This document shows, in pieces, positions 35,640 to 48,677 of a stretch of DNA of 64,000 nucleotides; the first letter of the stretch is position 1; every line of letters starts with the position of its first letter. The translations under genes were made by a program, and so were the position numbers. The notes beneath the pieces are model-generated. The model was not told the DNA's origin. It saw only the letters and a list, made by a program, of their open reading frames with translations, and did not search any database. The stretch is taken from the NCBI GenBank assembly GCA_003024785.1, contig PUQB01000452.1:1-64000 (forward strand). Direction: 5' to 3'. Source of the DNA: Selaginella tamariscina (taxonomy: Eukaryota; Streptophyta; Lycopodiopsida; Selaginellales; Selaginellaceae).

Positions 35640-37625
35640 TTCTCTTGGTTTACTTTTGGATTGAGTTGTTTAGATCCCATATGCTAAGGAAAAAGCCCAA
35701 ATTGTTGAAAAATTGATTAGAAATAGGAGAATGGCTGTGAGCTTGGCTGGTAGAGTGGAATAAATTGTTGGGAAGCTTATGAGCCTAGTTGTGAGAGTGG
35801 AAGAAATTGTTGAGAAACTTGCTAAGGGATTAGATTAAATTGTTGGGAAGCTTGTTGTTGAGAAAATGACATGAATCCTTGCTACATTGGATGCAACATG
35901 GTAATAAAAAGAAACCCTTATAATAGCATGATTTAACGGAAGCTTTGAAACTTTAGAAAAATCAAAAGCAAAGGGAAGAACAAATTGGGGATCACTCTTG
36001 ATCATTTTTTATTATGTTAGGTTTGTGGCACCCTATTTCTTGACGCTAGTGCTTACTCAACATTATTTAACCATGTAACAACTTTTATTACTTAGCAATT
36101 AGTTACAAAAAGTGGCAGGCACTAGTGCCTGTAGTAGAGAGATTTAATTAGGGTGGAAAATATTTTAAATGGAAAGACAAAGGCCTATAGAAAATTTGAT
36201 ATGGCCTATTTTGATTGGGTGTTTGCATCTTCCACCCTTTTAGTGGAAAGAGGGCCTAAGAGTATATCATTAAATTAATTAAAAATGTACTCTCTATTAT
36301 ACTCTAGTTTGTTTCAAATCTAAATTTGTGAGAAAAAAATTTAAATCAGACATATTAATCTTCATCAAGAACAAAAAGTTTAATTGAGTTTTAAGCTATT
36401 TTATAGATTTAACATAATCTTTTTATAAAATTTATAACTAAATATTTGTACATTTTATATTGTACAACTTAAATATACCTTAGTAACATTTTTATTTTAT
36501 CCATCCCTTAAATAACAATATTTAAACATTTACTTATATATTTAATATATAATTTTCTAAATATAGTATCTTCCTAAGACACTCATATTTAAGATAGAGA
36601 ATATAAAAGAGAGTATCTTAGTAACGAGTATTTAAATTTAGAGTTAATCTAACTCTCTCATATCTTATTACGTTTAAATAGTTTGGATACACTATATAAA
36701 ACAAATATGTATGTAAGAGAATATATAAATATCATTATTTAATAATGCTTAATGTTTGCATTGTAAGTAATTCAAGCAATAAAGCACTATTCATAAAAGG
36801 AAATAGAAGTTATATTATATATGCATATGTATTGATAAATCTATAAAAGTAATTCATAATTATTAATTATATAAATTTGAATATTAATTTTACAAATTAA
36901 TTATAAATATTAAAAGAATTAATACACACACCACACATCTGTATAGAAATTAAAAAATTTAAGATTTTGCTTAAAAACATTTAATGTAAATGTATGTGTA
37001 ATGCATTATAATTCATATCAACAGTGGACGAGGTTTTCATAAAATTATAGAGCTATTAAATTATAAATTTTCTAATCATTTATATTTTGTATTTAAAAAT
37101 ATTATAGAGTTATTAATTTATATTTTCTTGTACCAACATCAATGTATAAGAAATCATTGAGTGTATAAGAAATTAGAAGAAATGAAAAAGATTTTTATTC
37201 ATTTGAATGCTCACCCGCTAAATTAATAGATGTATGAAACATGCCAATTTATACACATAATATATTTAACATTTTAATATATAATTCACTAATTTACACA
37301 TGTGTAATAGGTTCGTTTTGAATAAAACATCTATAGTTCTCCACTTTAGTCTCCAATTTTCAATTTTTTAATTAATTAAAAATTTATAAAGCCTCTCTAA
37401 AATTTTATATTAATAAGAAAAATCCTCAACCAGAGTATAAATTATTGCATATAAATAACTCTGATAACTTTAAAAGTTATAAAATTTATAAAATATAACA
37501 TAGAGTGTCAATATACATAAGCATAATCATATTTATACATTTCACTTATATTTTTCTATATTTATTTATATAATATATTCTCTTTACCTTTAACTTAAGA
37601 ATTGTTTCACAATATGTGATGATGT
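35640..37625. other. AT-rich DNA, no gene seen
   Basis: The first 600 bp include degenerate GTTGGGAAGCTT repeats (about 35740-35860). The rest is very AT-rich without recognised exons. The right end of the Harbinger element is probably within 36000-36280 but was not pinned down. Confidence 0.5.
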
Positions 37626-37629
37626 ATAA

Positions 37630-38046
37630 GGAAATTACATTTATACCCTTAAATTTATTATATTTACATATATATCCCTAAAAATTTTATTTAATATACT
37701 CCTGAAACTTAATTTAAAAAAGAACTTCATAAATTTCAAAATTAAAAATAAAAACACTTTTAAAAAATTAATAAAAATTTGTATTTTATTATATTTAGGT
37801 CCAACTATCACAATATAATATAATTATTTTTACATTTTTTACTATCACAATTTTTAACATTTAACACTTAATAAACTTCAATTGTTTCATTTGCAATATA
37901 TTATGAATTAAAAATATATTTTTTAATATTGTTATTTTAAAAATCAAAATATTATAATTGAAGTTTTTAAAGGATATATGTAAATTTAAATTTAAAAGAG
38001 AGGTATATATAAATATAAAACTTATAAGGGTATAAATGTAATTTTC
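37630..38046. repeat. MITE with ~22-bp terminal inverted repeats
   Basis: The left end GGAAATTACATTTATACCC and the right end GGGTATAAATGTAATTTTCC are inverted copies, and the interior is very AT-rich without coding potential. The length is about 417 bp. A similar end (GGGAAATTACATTTGTACTC) occurs at 55168. The superfamily is uncertain because the target duplication is not clear in AT-rich flanks. Confidence 0.75.
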
Positions 38047-38262
38047 CCTAATATATATCAGTATATTTCATGAATATGTTAAATCAATGGCCTGAATCTA
38101 AATCTTAAATTATATATTTTAAAAACTTGAACACAGAAAAATAAAGCTTAAAAACAATATTCAAAAGAAAAAGCATTTTGAGTACATTTTAAAATTCATA
38201 TTAAAACAATACTTAAAGATATTCTTACGGATATTCATACGAGGTTACTGTGAATATTGTAC

Positions 38263-39329
38263 TCACTGCGAGCTCAGAATCTCAACTGCTGTAGTAATAT
38301 CTCCATTTGCTGCAGCCAAAGCCACACTTGCTTGATTCTGTAATAAATAAATAATAAGTAAATAGTCTTATTAATTGCATATAGTTATATGCATCAATAA
38401 TGTATATAATTAGTATATAATATCGTATGTCTGTAGACATATCAATATAAATACGTATACGAGGATTATATATATACGCGTACCTGTTCGAATCCCATTG
38501 CCACAAGGCTATGTAGCGGCTTCCTTGTCTTGCGATGCCTATAAACGACCTTAATTAGTATAATAAACCAAAATGCTTAATCTTACCTGTTGACGTGTTG
38601 CTGATGTTACATTAACATTCCTGCATTTAAAAAACACATAAATAGTATTAATATAATAAATGGTCTCCAATATATAAGTAAACAAAAAGACATTTAACAT
38701 TAATATTTAGCAATTTATTTGATACTAGTATTTAACACACACACATATAGAGAGAGAGAGAGACCTTGGACCAGTTGAAATAGGGGGAGCCTCGATTAAC
38801 TCTAAATCCTCGTCGTCCAAGAGTCTCGTCTCAAGATCTTGGGCTACAGTTTGTGGCTGTGCTCTATTTGCACCCGCAAGTGTCCCAGTACCAGGAAATC
38901 TCTAATATAATTAAATAAAAGAATCATTAACTAGTTAAATTTAATAAATTTAATTATTTACATTATAGAATTTATCTTTAAATGATTAGCAAATCTATAT
39001 GACATCATAGTTAATATTTTAAATGTTTAATATTACGAATAACAAAAGATTTAATAATTTGGTTATATATAGATATGAATACCTGGTCAACGGGTACTTC
39101 GGTCTGCGGTCTCATCGACGTCCGCAATCGTCTCCACGTGTCCTCCAGATTGAAATTGCTATTGCTGTAGCAATATATACAAATTTTATAATTATGCAGT
39201 TCAAAGATCGCAATATGTGACGCATTTATCTTACTCATTCATCTCATTATGATATGCAAATATTACAAATACATGTACACAGAAAGAGTTGTAAAGTATG
39301 CATGAAATACACCCACCCACCCACACACA

Positions 39330-39391
<62 letters not shown>

Positions 39392-39969
39392 ATATAATAT
39401 ATATATATATACCTGGTTGGGGTAAATGAAGGAAGAGATACGTTAGGGGAACTGCCGCCAACTATAAACCCTGGCCTCCTCATACACGATGCCTGTTTAA
39501 TATCAGAAAGAAGAAGAATATATACAATTAGTAATTTCATTTTTCAAATGTAATATTAAATAAGTATTGATTTATTAAAAAGATAACGACTACCATTAGT
39601 TAATTTAAATATGTTAACAGGTATACTATAAATTATACAAGTTTAGTGAGACTTACACATAACCACGAGGTCTCAATACTTGTGTATGTTGACTGCGAAA
39701 ATAAAAAAACATTGAAGGCACCATAAACATCTGGAAACAAACCATCAGAAGTTAATGCATTACTACTTCCACGTTCCTGTGCTTTTCCGTGACTTCACAT
39801 ATATGCACATATATATTACACACACACACGTGTGTGTGTCTATATAATACTTACATGCAAAGCCTGAAAGAATGCCACTGAGATGGCCAAGTAAAGAGAC
39901 TCTTGGCATAAGCAGCTGAAAGAGTATCAGTAACACCCACGGATACCTGCACAACAGAGCCATATGTGT

Positions 39970-40005
<36 letters not shown>

Positions 40006-41311
40006 CAGATAGACAGACAGACGAAAACAACAGTAAAGAGCTTACCATTTCGATGAGACATTGAACAAGCCGAAAATGCTGTAAGCAGAATCAAATATAC
40101 TATATCAGTATATATACACGTGTAGGTGCATAAAAAGACACATGTATATACACAGAAACATAGATATATGTAAAGTAGGCAGCTTTCTATGCTATACCCG
40201 ATACAGCGCACTGGGGGCACACACACACACATATGTATGCATACATGCCTATACCTGCGACTCTGGCCAGTGTAGAGGCTGCTCTCTATGACGATCATAC
40301 CGAACAATATTCCAGAGAATCCAATCTGGCACTCCGCAAGTACGCTACCGTATTTATGCACAGGATTATACGCTACAATATACGCAATTACGATGTGTAT
40401 AATCGCGTTACTAATCGCAATTAGCAGCAGCGTGTGTAGATATCTCACAGATCCCATAACACGCTCTAAAGAGCTTCCAATGGGGACCAATGCCAACATG
40501 TTGAAGACCACGTGTAAAAGAGATCCATGAAATAAAACCGCCGTAAGGAACCTGTACACTGAAAAACATAATAATATAATACGAATAAATACATAAATTT
40601 ATATATAAAACGTATATGTGTATACGAGCCCGCATATATATATTATATATATTATCACAGCAACAGGCTTAGTGATTTTACCTCAGTTTCAAGAGATAAC
40701 ACACACACAATGTGAATACAAACCGATATAACTTGTTATACACTAGTAGTTGTATATATTGGATAGTGATACATTGTTATCACTAATTAAACTCTTATGT
40801 ATATACATCTACATATATGGTGCAAGCTTCTTCAAACATATAAATCGTGTGTGTGTATAGAAATATATAATATACAACGTGCATTTCCATGCAAGAATAT
40901 CTGTATATTTTCGCAATACATTGTACAATGTATATATCTCTAATGTATATACTTGATAGTGCGTATATATGTGTGTGCGTGTATATCTGTTATAAGTATG
41001 TAATACATGTATGGAGATACATTTGCTCACCTTGGAAATCTCCGATTACGAAATCTGGAGAGAAGCATACTTGTTGGAACGAATCGTAGCCGACAAGAAG
41101 ATCAACGATGTAAATCGCAGAGCAAATTACGACCGTCAATCCAGTGATTGTTGGAATTGCAGTCCACCACTGTGAAACCCTTGTGCTCAAGCTTGCCTAT
41201 AGAAAAATGGGGGATTTTTTTTAATAAGTTAAATTAAATAAATATTGTTTCTTATATAATAAAATGCGTATTTTTAAATTAATTTACCTCTGAAACCACA
41301 TTGGGCGGCAT
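38263..41311 (-). CDS. Rhomboid-like intramembrane protease with UBA domain (RBL14-like)
   Basis: Twelve exons join without a frame break to 381 residues: 41288-41311, 41031-41196, 40255-40558, 40046-40078, 39855-39946, 39657-39730, 39413-39492, 39083-39164, 38765-38901, 38587-38620, 38484-38528, 38263-38337. The rhomboid fold is clear: FHGSLLHVVFNMLALVPIGS (first catalytic-region helix), GFSGILFGMIVIES with the serine nucleophile in G-F-S-G, and SLLGHLSGILSGFA with the catalytic histidine. The linker RRPGFIVGGSS and the C-terminal UBA (HSLVAMGFEQ, ALAAANGDITTAVEIL) match plant RBL13/RBL14-type proteins. It probably cleaves membrane substrates and binds ubiquitin through the UBA. Start MPPNVVSE is short and conserved in style. 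Both Ser and His are present, so it should be active. Confidence 0.9.
39331..39412. repeat. (CA)n(TA)n microsatellite
   Basis: Long TA repeats in a rhomboid intron, beginning two bases from the donor site of exon 7 on the coding strand. Confidence 0.95.
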
Positions 41312-41330
41312 GGCGATGAAGCGCTTCTCT

Positions 41331-41340
41331 CTTAGGGTTT
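41331..41340 (-). promoter_or_regulatory. Telo-box in the rhomboid 5' leader
   Basis: Minus strand AAACCCTAAG lies about 20 bp before the ATG. AAACCCTAA boxes are common just upstream of plant housekeeping genes. Confidence 0.5.
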
Positions 41341-42600
41341 CCAACATTCCGGGTATATTTTTAAGAATGTGCGTGTAGAATATTCCGTGGACTCATACGA
41401 AGATTCTTTGTTTATATAAATATAAATATATAACTTATACTTATATAAAGCTATATATATGCTATTAGGAATGTGAGCTTCCATTATAACCAAACTTAAA
41501 GTTTAGTATATAAGGTATAACCAATTTAAATCAGTATATTATACATATATGTATATATATACATATGTGTGTCTATACACACACACATATATAAATAGAT
41601 GGTGTATATACAGCTTTAAGTTTAGATGGTATATAACCAATTAGCTCAAATTAGAATTATACGTACTTATACATGTGTGTGGTGTGTGTGTGTGTGTGTA
41701 ATTTTTTCCACATATAATATACGCATGCACTCTATTGCTGTATATATGATGTATATATAGATATGTATGTCATACTCTACATAACTTAAATTGTGGTGTA
41801 TATAAAGCTTTGAATTTACAAAGTAAACCATATTTCACATTTAATTTATAAATACATATTATTACTCGTTAAATAGAATAAAATATTTAAAACACACGTA
41901 TGTATATTTATATTAAAATTTTATGTATGTGACTTAAATAATATATTAAAGTTGCTTGATAATGTAGGAAATTAAAATATGTTGTTCGTTTAAATCAATA
42001 TATTATTAAATAACACATAATAAAAAATGGCAACATTTCTTTATTTCAACAAAGTTTAAAATTAAAATAAACATAGGGTATTACTAAAATATTTTAGTTT
42101 TTTAATTTCTTTAATAAAATCAATAAATTTTAATGAAATAAAATTTAAATCATCTATAATTTGTCGTCATCTAAACTCGGAGAGCCCAGAATATTTTCAA
42201 ACTTGTTTAACATTATTATCGTTATTTCAAATCTTTATGTTTAACATTATTAAAAGTACATACGTATATATTATAAACAGTTATGTTTAACATTTTAATT
42301 ATTTAACATAAATTATCTAATAAGAAAATACTCTTTTTACTTCTAGAATTCAAATACTACTAGTCGATACAAGTCTACCCATAGTAGAAAAAAGGGCAGC
42401 GTTTTGCAAAACTACATAAACATAATAATATTCCCAATTAAACTAATTAATGGGAAACTTAATCTTAAAAAATTCCCTATTCACATCCGCATGCTTAACC
42501 CCCTAAATCTCATTTAATAAAAATAGAAGCCCAAAACTTAAAAAGATTAAGAGAGAAAAAATGTTACCCATACGAAGCCTCACCGTAGAACCGTACTCGT
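41341..42600. other. AT-rich intergenic DNA
   Basis: The gap between the end of the MSRCFPFPP gene (minus) and the start of the rhomboid gene (minus); nothing else recognised. Confidence 0.6.
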
Positions 42601-42604
42601 ACTC

Positions 42605-44082
42605 TCAATACGGAACAACATACGGCAATGCATGCATCTCGAGAGAAGGCACGTATATGGCATCCGCCCACACCACCTCGGACTCGGACTGCCCCACCCC
42701 TATGTCTGCTCTCGGATCGTCCGACCTGTTCTCGGGCTTACTTCTCGGACAAAGCCAGTCTAGAGATTCTTCCTCGTTAAGCTCCGCCTTCACTTCGGGT
42801 AGCTTCATCACCTCGTACTTCACCTTAGGTGCAATCTCCTTAGGCTCCTCCTTCACTTTAGTAGCTTGTCCCGTGTCCAGGGGCTTAGCAAGGATTAGCG
42901 GTGGTAATTTCCCGTTAATCTCCGTGCTTACCTGCTTAGATGTACTACTCTTTTCCTTATCCGGCTTCTGCAAAGACGTCCTTGCTTCTTGGATACCAAC
43001 CTTCCCACTTGTACTAGTCCCCGTCCTTGCCTCGTTACCAGCACCAGACTGTTTCCCTGTCCTTGCCTCGTTTCCAGGAACGACAACAGCCTGTTTCCCC
43101 GTAGTACTTCCCGTCCTTGCCTCATTTCCACTTGACCCAACAGGCTTTCCCACTGTGTGCTGCAAACCGACATTTTCGCTGTATGTTGCAATCCAACCGG
43201 TTTCCCTGTCGAGGGTCTTGCCTCCTGCGGTTTCGCACCAGAGGTTTCCTGCACCTGTTTACCTGTATGAACAACAATTCTAGAACTAGAACCGGAAGGT
43301 TTCGTCTCCTGAACGCCCCTCTGAAGAATAACCTTCGAACTCGAACCCGATGTTCGTGTCTCCTGAACGCCGGCAGGCCTCCCAGCTGGAAGTACAATCC
43401 TGGAGCTAGAGCCCGATGTTTTGTCTCCTGAACACCAGCCTGTTTCCCTGTGTCAACCTTAACCGAGCTAGAGAAACTCGTGTCTCTCCAACCTTAACCG
43501 TGGAGCTTGAGGCCTGCACACCAACCTTATCTCCCTTTCCCGGTTCGGACACCTTCTGCTGTGAGCCGACCAATTTCCTTGCTTCCTCAGAGGGTGCAGC
43601 CTTGGCCTTGTCCTTAAGCTTGCTTGCCGGTGGCACGGCTTCTGGTATTCCCATTCTCCATGTGTACCTCATTTGTCGTTGCATCTTCTCTTGTCTTATG
43701 GTTCTTACTCTTATGGTGCTTTTCCTTGTCTGTAAACACAAGGTTCCTCTCTCAAGCACAATATACACACAACATCTACCTACACTCGTTATATTATGCC
43801 TGTATACACGTATGAGCAAGGTGGTACTTACGTGAACTACTCTCATCCTTGTCTTCCCTTTTCCGCTTTTTCTTCTTGTCTTTGTCCTTATGCTTGTGCT
43901 TTTCTTTGTGTGCCTTCAAATCCTGTCATAAGAACCATTTTTACACGCACATATATATGTCGTGTGTGTATATGCATAATGTATACAGACCTGTGGAGGA
44001 GGGGCAAGCTCAGGAACTAATTCAGGGGGCTTGGAAGCTTTCTTTTCATATCCGGTGGGGGGAATGGAAAACACCGAGACAT
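42605..44082 (-). CDS. Plant MSRCFPFPP-family lysine-rich protein
   Basis: Three exons: 43991-44082, 43832-43922 and 42605-43729. The start MSRCFPFPP followed by GYEKKASKPPELVPELAPPP is the hallmark of a plant family usually labelled myb-like protein X; its biochemical role is not established. Exon 2 is very basic (AHKEKHKHKDKDKKKKRKRE) and suggests nuclear location. The long last exon has degenerate Gly/Ser/Thr-rich repeats and ends ...EVVWADAIYVPSLEMHALPYVVPY, again family-like. The frame breaks at one base between FPP and GYEKK (a G pair, 44054-44056) and several more times in the repeat-rich exon, for example near 43620. It may be sequence error or decay. Confidence 0.65.
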
Positions 44083-44500
44083 TGTTCAAACCCAAATGAG
44101 AAGGGCACTTTGCGCCACCACCAGTGCAACATTACATACAGCCCAAGCTCGGAGATCCCTGTTTCCTATATCTATTTTCACGGAATCCACTGGAATTCAA
44201 ATGAATCTGTCGATCATATCAAAGGGGAAAGCCCAGGAATCGCAGAAACACAATACGGGGCTTATCGGCTCCGGGAAATGAAGGCGCTCTCATCCGGGAT
44301 ACGCGAACAGCCTGGAATTCACAAAACCCTGGGGAAGATCATTGACGATCGCGCATCCGGCAGCTTGAATCGGCGCGATGCAGTAAGTTTGTATGATCCG
44401 AGCTCCCCGAGGCGCTCCGGCAAGGCGCTCCTCCCTCAGCTTCAAGCGATGAACAAAAAAGGGTACACTCTCTGCCCTGGCCTCCTCTTTATTATGCCCT
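44083..44500 (-). promoter_or_regulatory. 5' leader/promoter region of the MSRCFPFPP gene
   Basis: GC-rich relative to its surroundings and without a convincing exon on the minus strand. A 217-codon plus-strand frame (43849-44502) overlaps this leader and two exons of the minus gene and is taken as accidental. Confidence 0.4.
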
Positions 44501-44773
44501 AATTCCTCTGTTTCTGCCCTAAACCCGTCGGTACCCTATTCCTCTGTTTTCCCCACATTTCAAATACTGCGAACCTAGCCCTAACCCCTGCTATATGAAT
44601 TTTAATAAAAACATAAATGTTGGAAAGTTGTTCGTTAAGAAAATTATATAAATCTTAATAACCAATTTTGAGAAAACGAAATATTTTATTAAAGACAGAG
44701 AGATCTTATAATTTATGAGTTAAGAAATATTATTCTTAAGTAAATTAATTAAATAAACAGTTAAGAATTATAA

Positions 44774-44780
<7 letters not shown>

Positions 44781-44834
<54 letters not shown>
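44781..44834. repeat. (TA)n microsatellite
   Basis: An uninterrupted TA tract of about 54 bases just 3' of PLAC8-2. Confidence 0.95.
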
Positions 44835-44840
<6 letters not shown>

Positions 44841-44868
44841 AAAGATAATTAAGTGACAATTTAATTTC

Positions 44869-45075
44869 TTAAATTATTGCCATAGATTGTGAACCAGGTG
44901 GTACAGTGATAGTGGGGATTCCTGAACTTGTACCTTTCTCCTTCATTTCTCTATATTCTTGACATATTGCACACGGGTGGCAACACAAGTGTGTCAAAAA
45001 ATCCCCACATGGTGCATCCTTTATTTAAATTTTATTAAATTAATTATTGTGCACACACATACACACACCAGGAGA

Positions 45076-45122
<47 letters not shown>

Positions 45123-45955
45123 GGACTTACTTCGAGATTGTATCGATCACGTAGAGATTTTCTGTACCCACAAGCGTAGCATGAAACACATGAAGCTGCT
45201 ATACCAATCGCACTACCTAGAAACATATAAATAACATTAAAACTAAAATAAACCGAAACTTGTAGATATGGTAATCAAATAAACGTAATAAACATACATA
45301 TAATATATATACACAGGTAAGTATATATGCAAGATGTGTGTGTGCCCGCTACATATTAAGATTACCTTCAGTTAATGCACAACATAGGCCTGTTACAGCT
45401 CCCCAAAGCAGCAAATGCATAATGCAGGGACCTATCCATGGCCTGTCTTCAAGTAACTCCACGTTCCTACCAAATAGCACACATGGGCACCATAATCCCA
45501 AACAACCTTAAAATTACCCAGTTAATTATATAACATACAAACCACTCTCTCTCTCTCTCTCCCTCTATATATATATAGAGGGAGAGAGAGAGACAGAGAG
45601 AGGGAGAGAGAGAGTTGTGTCTGTGTGTGTGCTGAATTCTCTAAACCAGACTAAACTTGCTAATTGCGTTCATATACGAACATGTGCCGTATATAGTACA
45701 CACTCGGTATCTATCACATATACATAGTTGTTCTACAGATGATATATGAATGTATATGGTGATGATATTATCATATGTATTATGGTGATTGTGTGTTATT
45801 GGGTGTCGATGTATATGTAGGCACTTACAACTGGGTATATCATCAGAGCAAGCGCATATTCCCGAAGTCCACCGCTCTTGCTGTTCTATCTGTGGTTGAT
45901 CTATGTTCCCATCTTCTCCTGCCAGCGGCTGGTAAGATGCATTTGATGAATTCAT
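44869..45955 (-). CDS. PLAC8-family membrane protein (PLAC8-2)
   Basis: Four exons, 45829-45955, 45366-45506, 45131-45216 and 44869-45018, join cleanly to 167 residues. The start is MNSSNASYQPLAGEDG. The family core is complete: WTSGICACSDDIPSC, then CLGLWCPCVLFGRNVELLED, a hydrophobic stretch (IMHLLLWGAVTGLCCAL), ACGYRKSLRDRYNLEDAPCG and the C-terminal CCHPCAICQEYREMKEKG. This resembles the plant PLAC8 subgroup with an N-terminal acidic tail. It is likely an integral plasma-membrane protein; substrate or role is unknown. It shares about 600 bp of upstream DNA with the divergent ELMO gene. No frame break was seen, in contrast to PLAC8-1 at 10704-11429, with which it shares only family-level similarity. 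Confidence 0.9.
45079..45118. repeat. (TA)n microsatellite
   Basis: A TA tract in the last intron of PLAC8-2. Confidence 0.95.
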
Positions 45956-46110
45956 TTTTTAAAAATTCCCTCTACCGGAAAAAAAATCATCAAAATGTTT
46001 TTCTTTGGAAATAAATAAAGAATAAAAATTAAAGTATAAATAATCGATTAAGCATATCATAGGTATCAAATCTTACCCGATCAGCTGCTCTCTCTGTATT
46101 TGCCCCAATA

Positions 46111-46250
46111 ACCCTAAATTACTGCCCTGCCACGTGGAGAGCTTTCCAGAACGGAAAGATAAGGAGATTTCTGTATGACGTGGCAGAATTCTGTTCTGGA
46201 AAGTTAACGAGATATAGATTTAAGGATTCCGTCAAACATTTTAGGGTTTC
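46111..46250. promoter_or_regulatory. Candidate bidirectional promoter with G-box and telo-boxes
   Basis: Between the divergent starts of PLAC8-2 (45955) and ELMO (46558) lie ACCCTAAA (46111-46118), a G-box CACGTG (46131-46136), a bZIP-type TGACGTGGCA (46176-46185) and TTAGGGTTT (46241-46249). CTTTCCAGAAC (46142-46152) recurs inverted as GTTCTGGAAAG (46193-46203). These are motif matches only. Confidence 0.45.
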
Positions 46251-46557
46251 ATGTTGGCGCACTACACTTGCACAGTATAGATCAGAGAAAGGGATCGCGC
46301 GTCGCAGCGCTTCTGTAGATTTGGCAAATTCTTCAGTAGATTTGTAGAAAATCGCTCTTTTCTGTTGCAAATTCATCGTAATTTGTGATTTTTGAGGTGT
46401 TTTCTGGTAAATAATCTTGAAGACATCATTTTTGGATCATTTATGAAGATGTCCAGATCCAAAATTGTACATGAGCTTACATTCTGGTTGGAATAGGTCG
46501 CGGGAACAGGCTTCATATTCCGTGGATTGTTGCTGCTGGTCTCTGTGTAGGAGAATT

Positions 46558-47910
46558 ATGAGCTCTGCAAGGATTAGGAGGCGTGTTCATCACGGCGATA
46601 TTGGTGGAAAGAAGTTTGAGCGTCTTGATTCAACTGGTTCTGATGGTCTCAGCGAGCCTCTTCTTCCTGTGAGTCCAATATTGCATACATATGTATATGT
46701 GTGCGTGTTCATGTATGTATATATTCAAGACTACGTGTTTCACAAATATATTATATACTGAATAGAACGCGTGAACCACCTAAATTTACGTCCATACGTA
46801 TTCTTATAATAAATGTATGGTGTATCACACACACACACACAGACACACATGAGTATGCGTAACTATACTGTGGATGAGACAGGATGGTGGTGAATATGAG
46901 TACGAGGACTGGAGTGAGAAGAAGAGTAAAGAGGAGCACGAATGGTCTCAGATCTTCACCCGTTTGATAGCTCAATGGACACAATGGCTTTGTAAGTATA
47001 TTGGTATGTAGTGTGTGTGTGTGTGTGTGTTTTCCAGAGATTTATTAAATGTTTTTCAGCTATTGTTCTTATGGGTTCGGGTGCATTATTTGGGGGTATG
47101 GTACATCGTGTTCTTTATCGTCGGAATGAAACCAACAGTGTGAAGAGTTTGGATATCCATCTTACTCCTGTACAAGTAAGCTGGCCAAACACGTGCTGCG
47201 TGCGTGCGTGTGTGCTATTCATAGTTATATAAGTATGTTGCAGGAAGAAAGGTTACAGGCGCTACAGAAGCGCTTGCAGGTTCCATTTGATGGAAATAAA
47301 ACAGATCATAAGGTGCGTGCGCGTGTGCGTGAGAGAGAGGAGAGAGTGTGAAGGGGGAGGGAGAGGGAGAGAACTTCGTGTGTGTGTGTGTGTACAAACA
47401 CAACATGAGGTGTTATGATTACAGGAAGCATTAGTCGCACTTTGGTATGAAGCTTTCCAGGACGTGAATTGGAGGGTTTAGTATCTGAGCAATGGAAAGA
47501 AATGGGATGGCAAGGTACAGATCCATCCACGGATTTCAGGTAACATAACAATATAGATGTATAGAAAACGATTATTAATAATTATATCATCTACGTTATT
47601 AATTTTCTTTTACAGAGGTGGTGGTTTCGTTTCCTTGGAAAACCTGCTTTTCTTCGCTCGACGTTATCCCGTACGTTTAACTCTTATTACTATATACTAT
47701 AGATATTAATGTTTTTATACAGTTGAACTTGTTTAACCTTCTCTGATTTGTAGAGATCATTTGCGAAGTTATTACATAAAGAGGAAGGAAAGCGGTCAGC
47801 TTGGGAATATCCGTTTGCTGTAGCCGGTATTAATGTCTCTTTTATGCTTATTCAAATGTTGGATCTTCGCTCAGGTATTACATATGCATGTGTGTGTGTG
47901 TGTGGTGTGT

Positions 47911-47950
<40 letters not shown>

Positions 47951-48442
47951 GCAGAGAGAGAGGTTTACGCTTCGTTATTGGTTATTGCAACAGAAAAGCC
48001 TAGATCACGATCTGCACAGAATTTTTTGAAGATCTTAGCAGGTATTTAATACCATTTTCCCTCTAAAATAGCTGTAATGCATTTATAATTCTACAGAAGA
48101 CGAGAAGGCATTCGACATACTTTACTGTGTTGCATTTGAGATGATGGATGCTCAATGGTTGGCGATGCACGCTTCGTACATGGAGTTCAATGTACGTTTC
48201 TCATATTTTCACAAACACTCATATATGTATACACACAGACACATATTACGTGTGCGTGTGCGTGTGTTTTAAGTATCGTTTATTTATATACAGACAGACG
48301 CGTGTGTGTGTGTGTGTGTTAACTCTTGTTTATTTACCAGGCTGTACTAAGTGCAACCCGTTCTCAACTAGAACGTGAACTCTGTTTAGAGGATCTACAC
48401 CGTGTAGAAGAATTGCCGGCATATACTCTTTTATGCAGTTAG
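46558..48442 (+). CDS. ELMO domain-containing protein
   Basis: Ten exons: 46558-46668, 46883-46991, 47060-47175, 47244-47312, 47425-47539, 47616-47670, 47754-47874, 47994-48041, 48097-48191, 48341-48442. The start is MSSARIRRRVHHGDIGGKKF. The ELMO/CED-12 domain is clear: QWKEMGWQGTDPSTDFRGGG, SLENLLFFARRYP, EYPFAVAGINVSFMLIQMLDL, and AFEMMDAQWLAMHASYMEFN; the end is LPAYTLLCS. Animal ELMO proteins assist Rac activation and ELMOD proteins act as Arf GAPs; plant members are probably small-GTPase regulators, not proven here. One T seems missing near 47455-47457 in exon 5, between EAF and GRELEGLVSEQW, so the frame is broken by a single base in a T run. All splice sites fit and the rest is conserved, so sequence error is likely. 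Confidence 0.9.
47886..47961. repeat. (GT)n(GA)n microsatellite
   Basis: A GT then GA tract filling an ELMO intron downstream of its donor site (47875). Confidence 0.95.
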
Positions 48443-48631
48443 TTTATCCACTAGATCCTGTACTAACCTCTATAGATTCCTTGGAATATACTTAGATCAT
48501 GGAAATAGAATATTCATTTGATCGGTCGTATTTATACCACATCCGTTGTTTATTTATAAAGCTATAGGAAAGCTCAATTTCTTATCTATTTGTCGATATA
48601 TGGTATATATACGTAGTATGGATGAGTGTGT

Positions 48632-48677
<46 letters not shown>

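Noticed and set aside
43849-44502. A 217-codon plus-strand frame beginning MSSLFRFFFLSLSLCL
   Set aside because: It lies opposite the first two exons and the leader of the MSRCFPFPP gene; its leucine/serine-rich start is the antisense of the Lys-rich exon.
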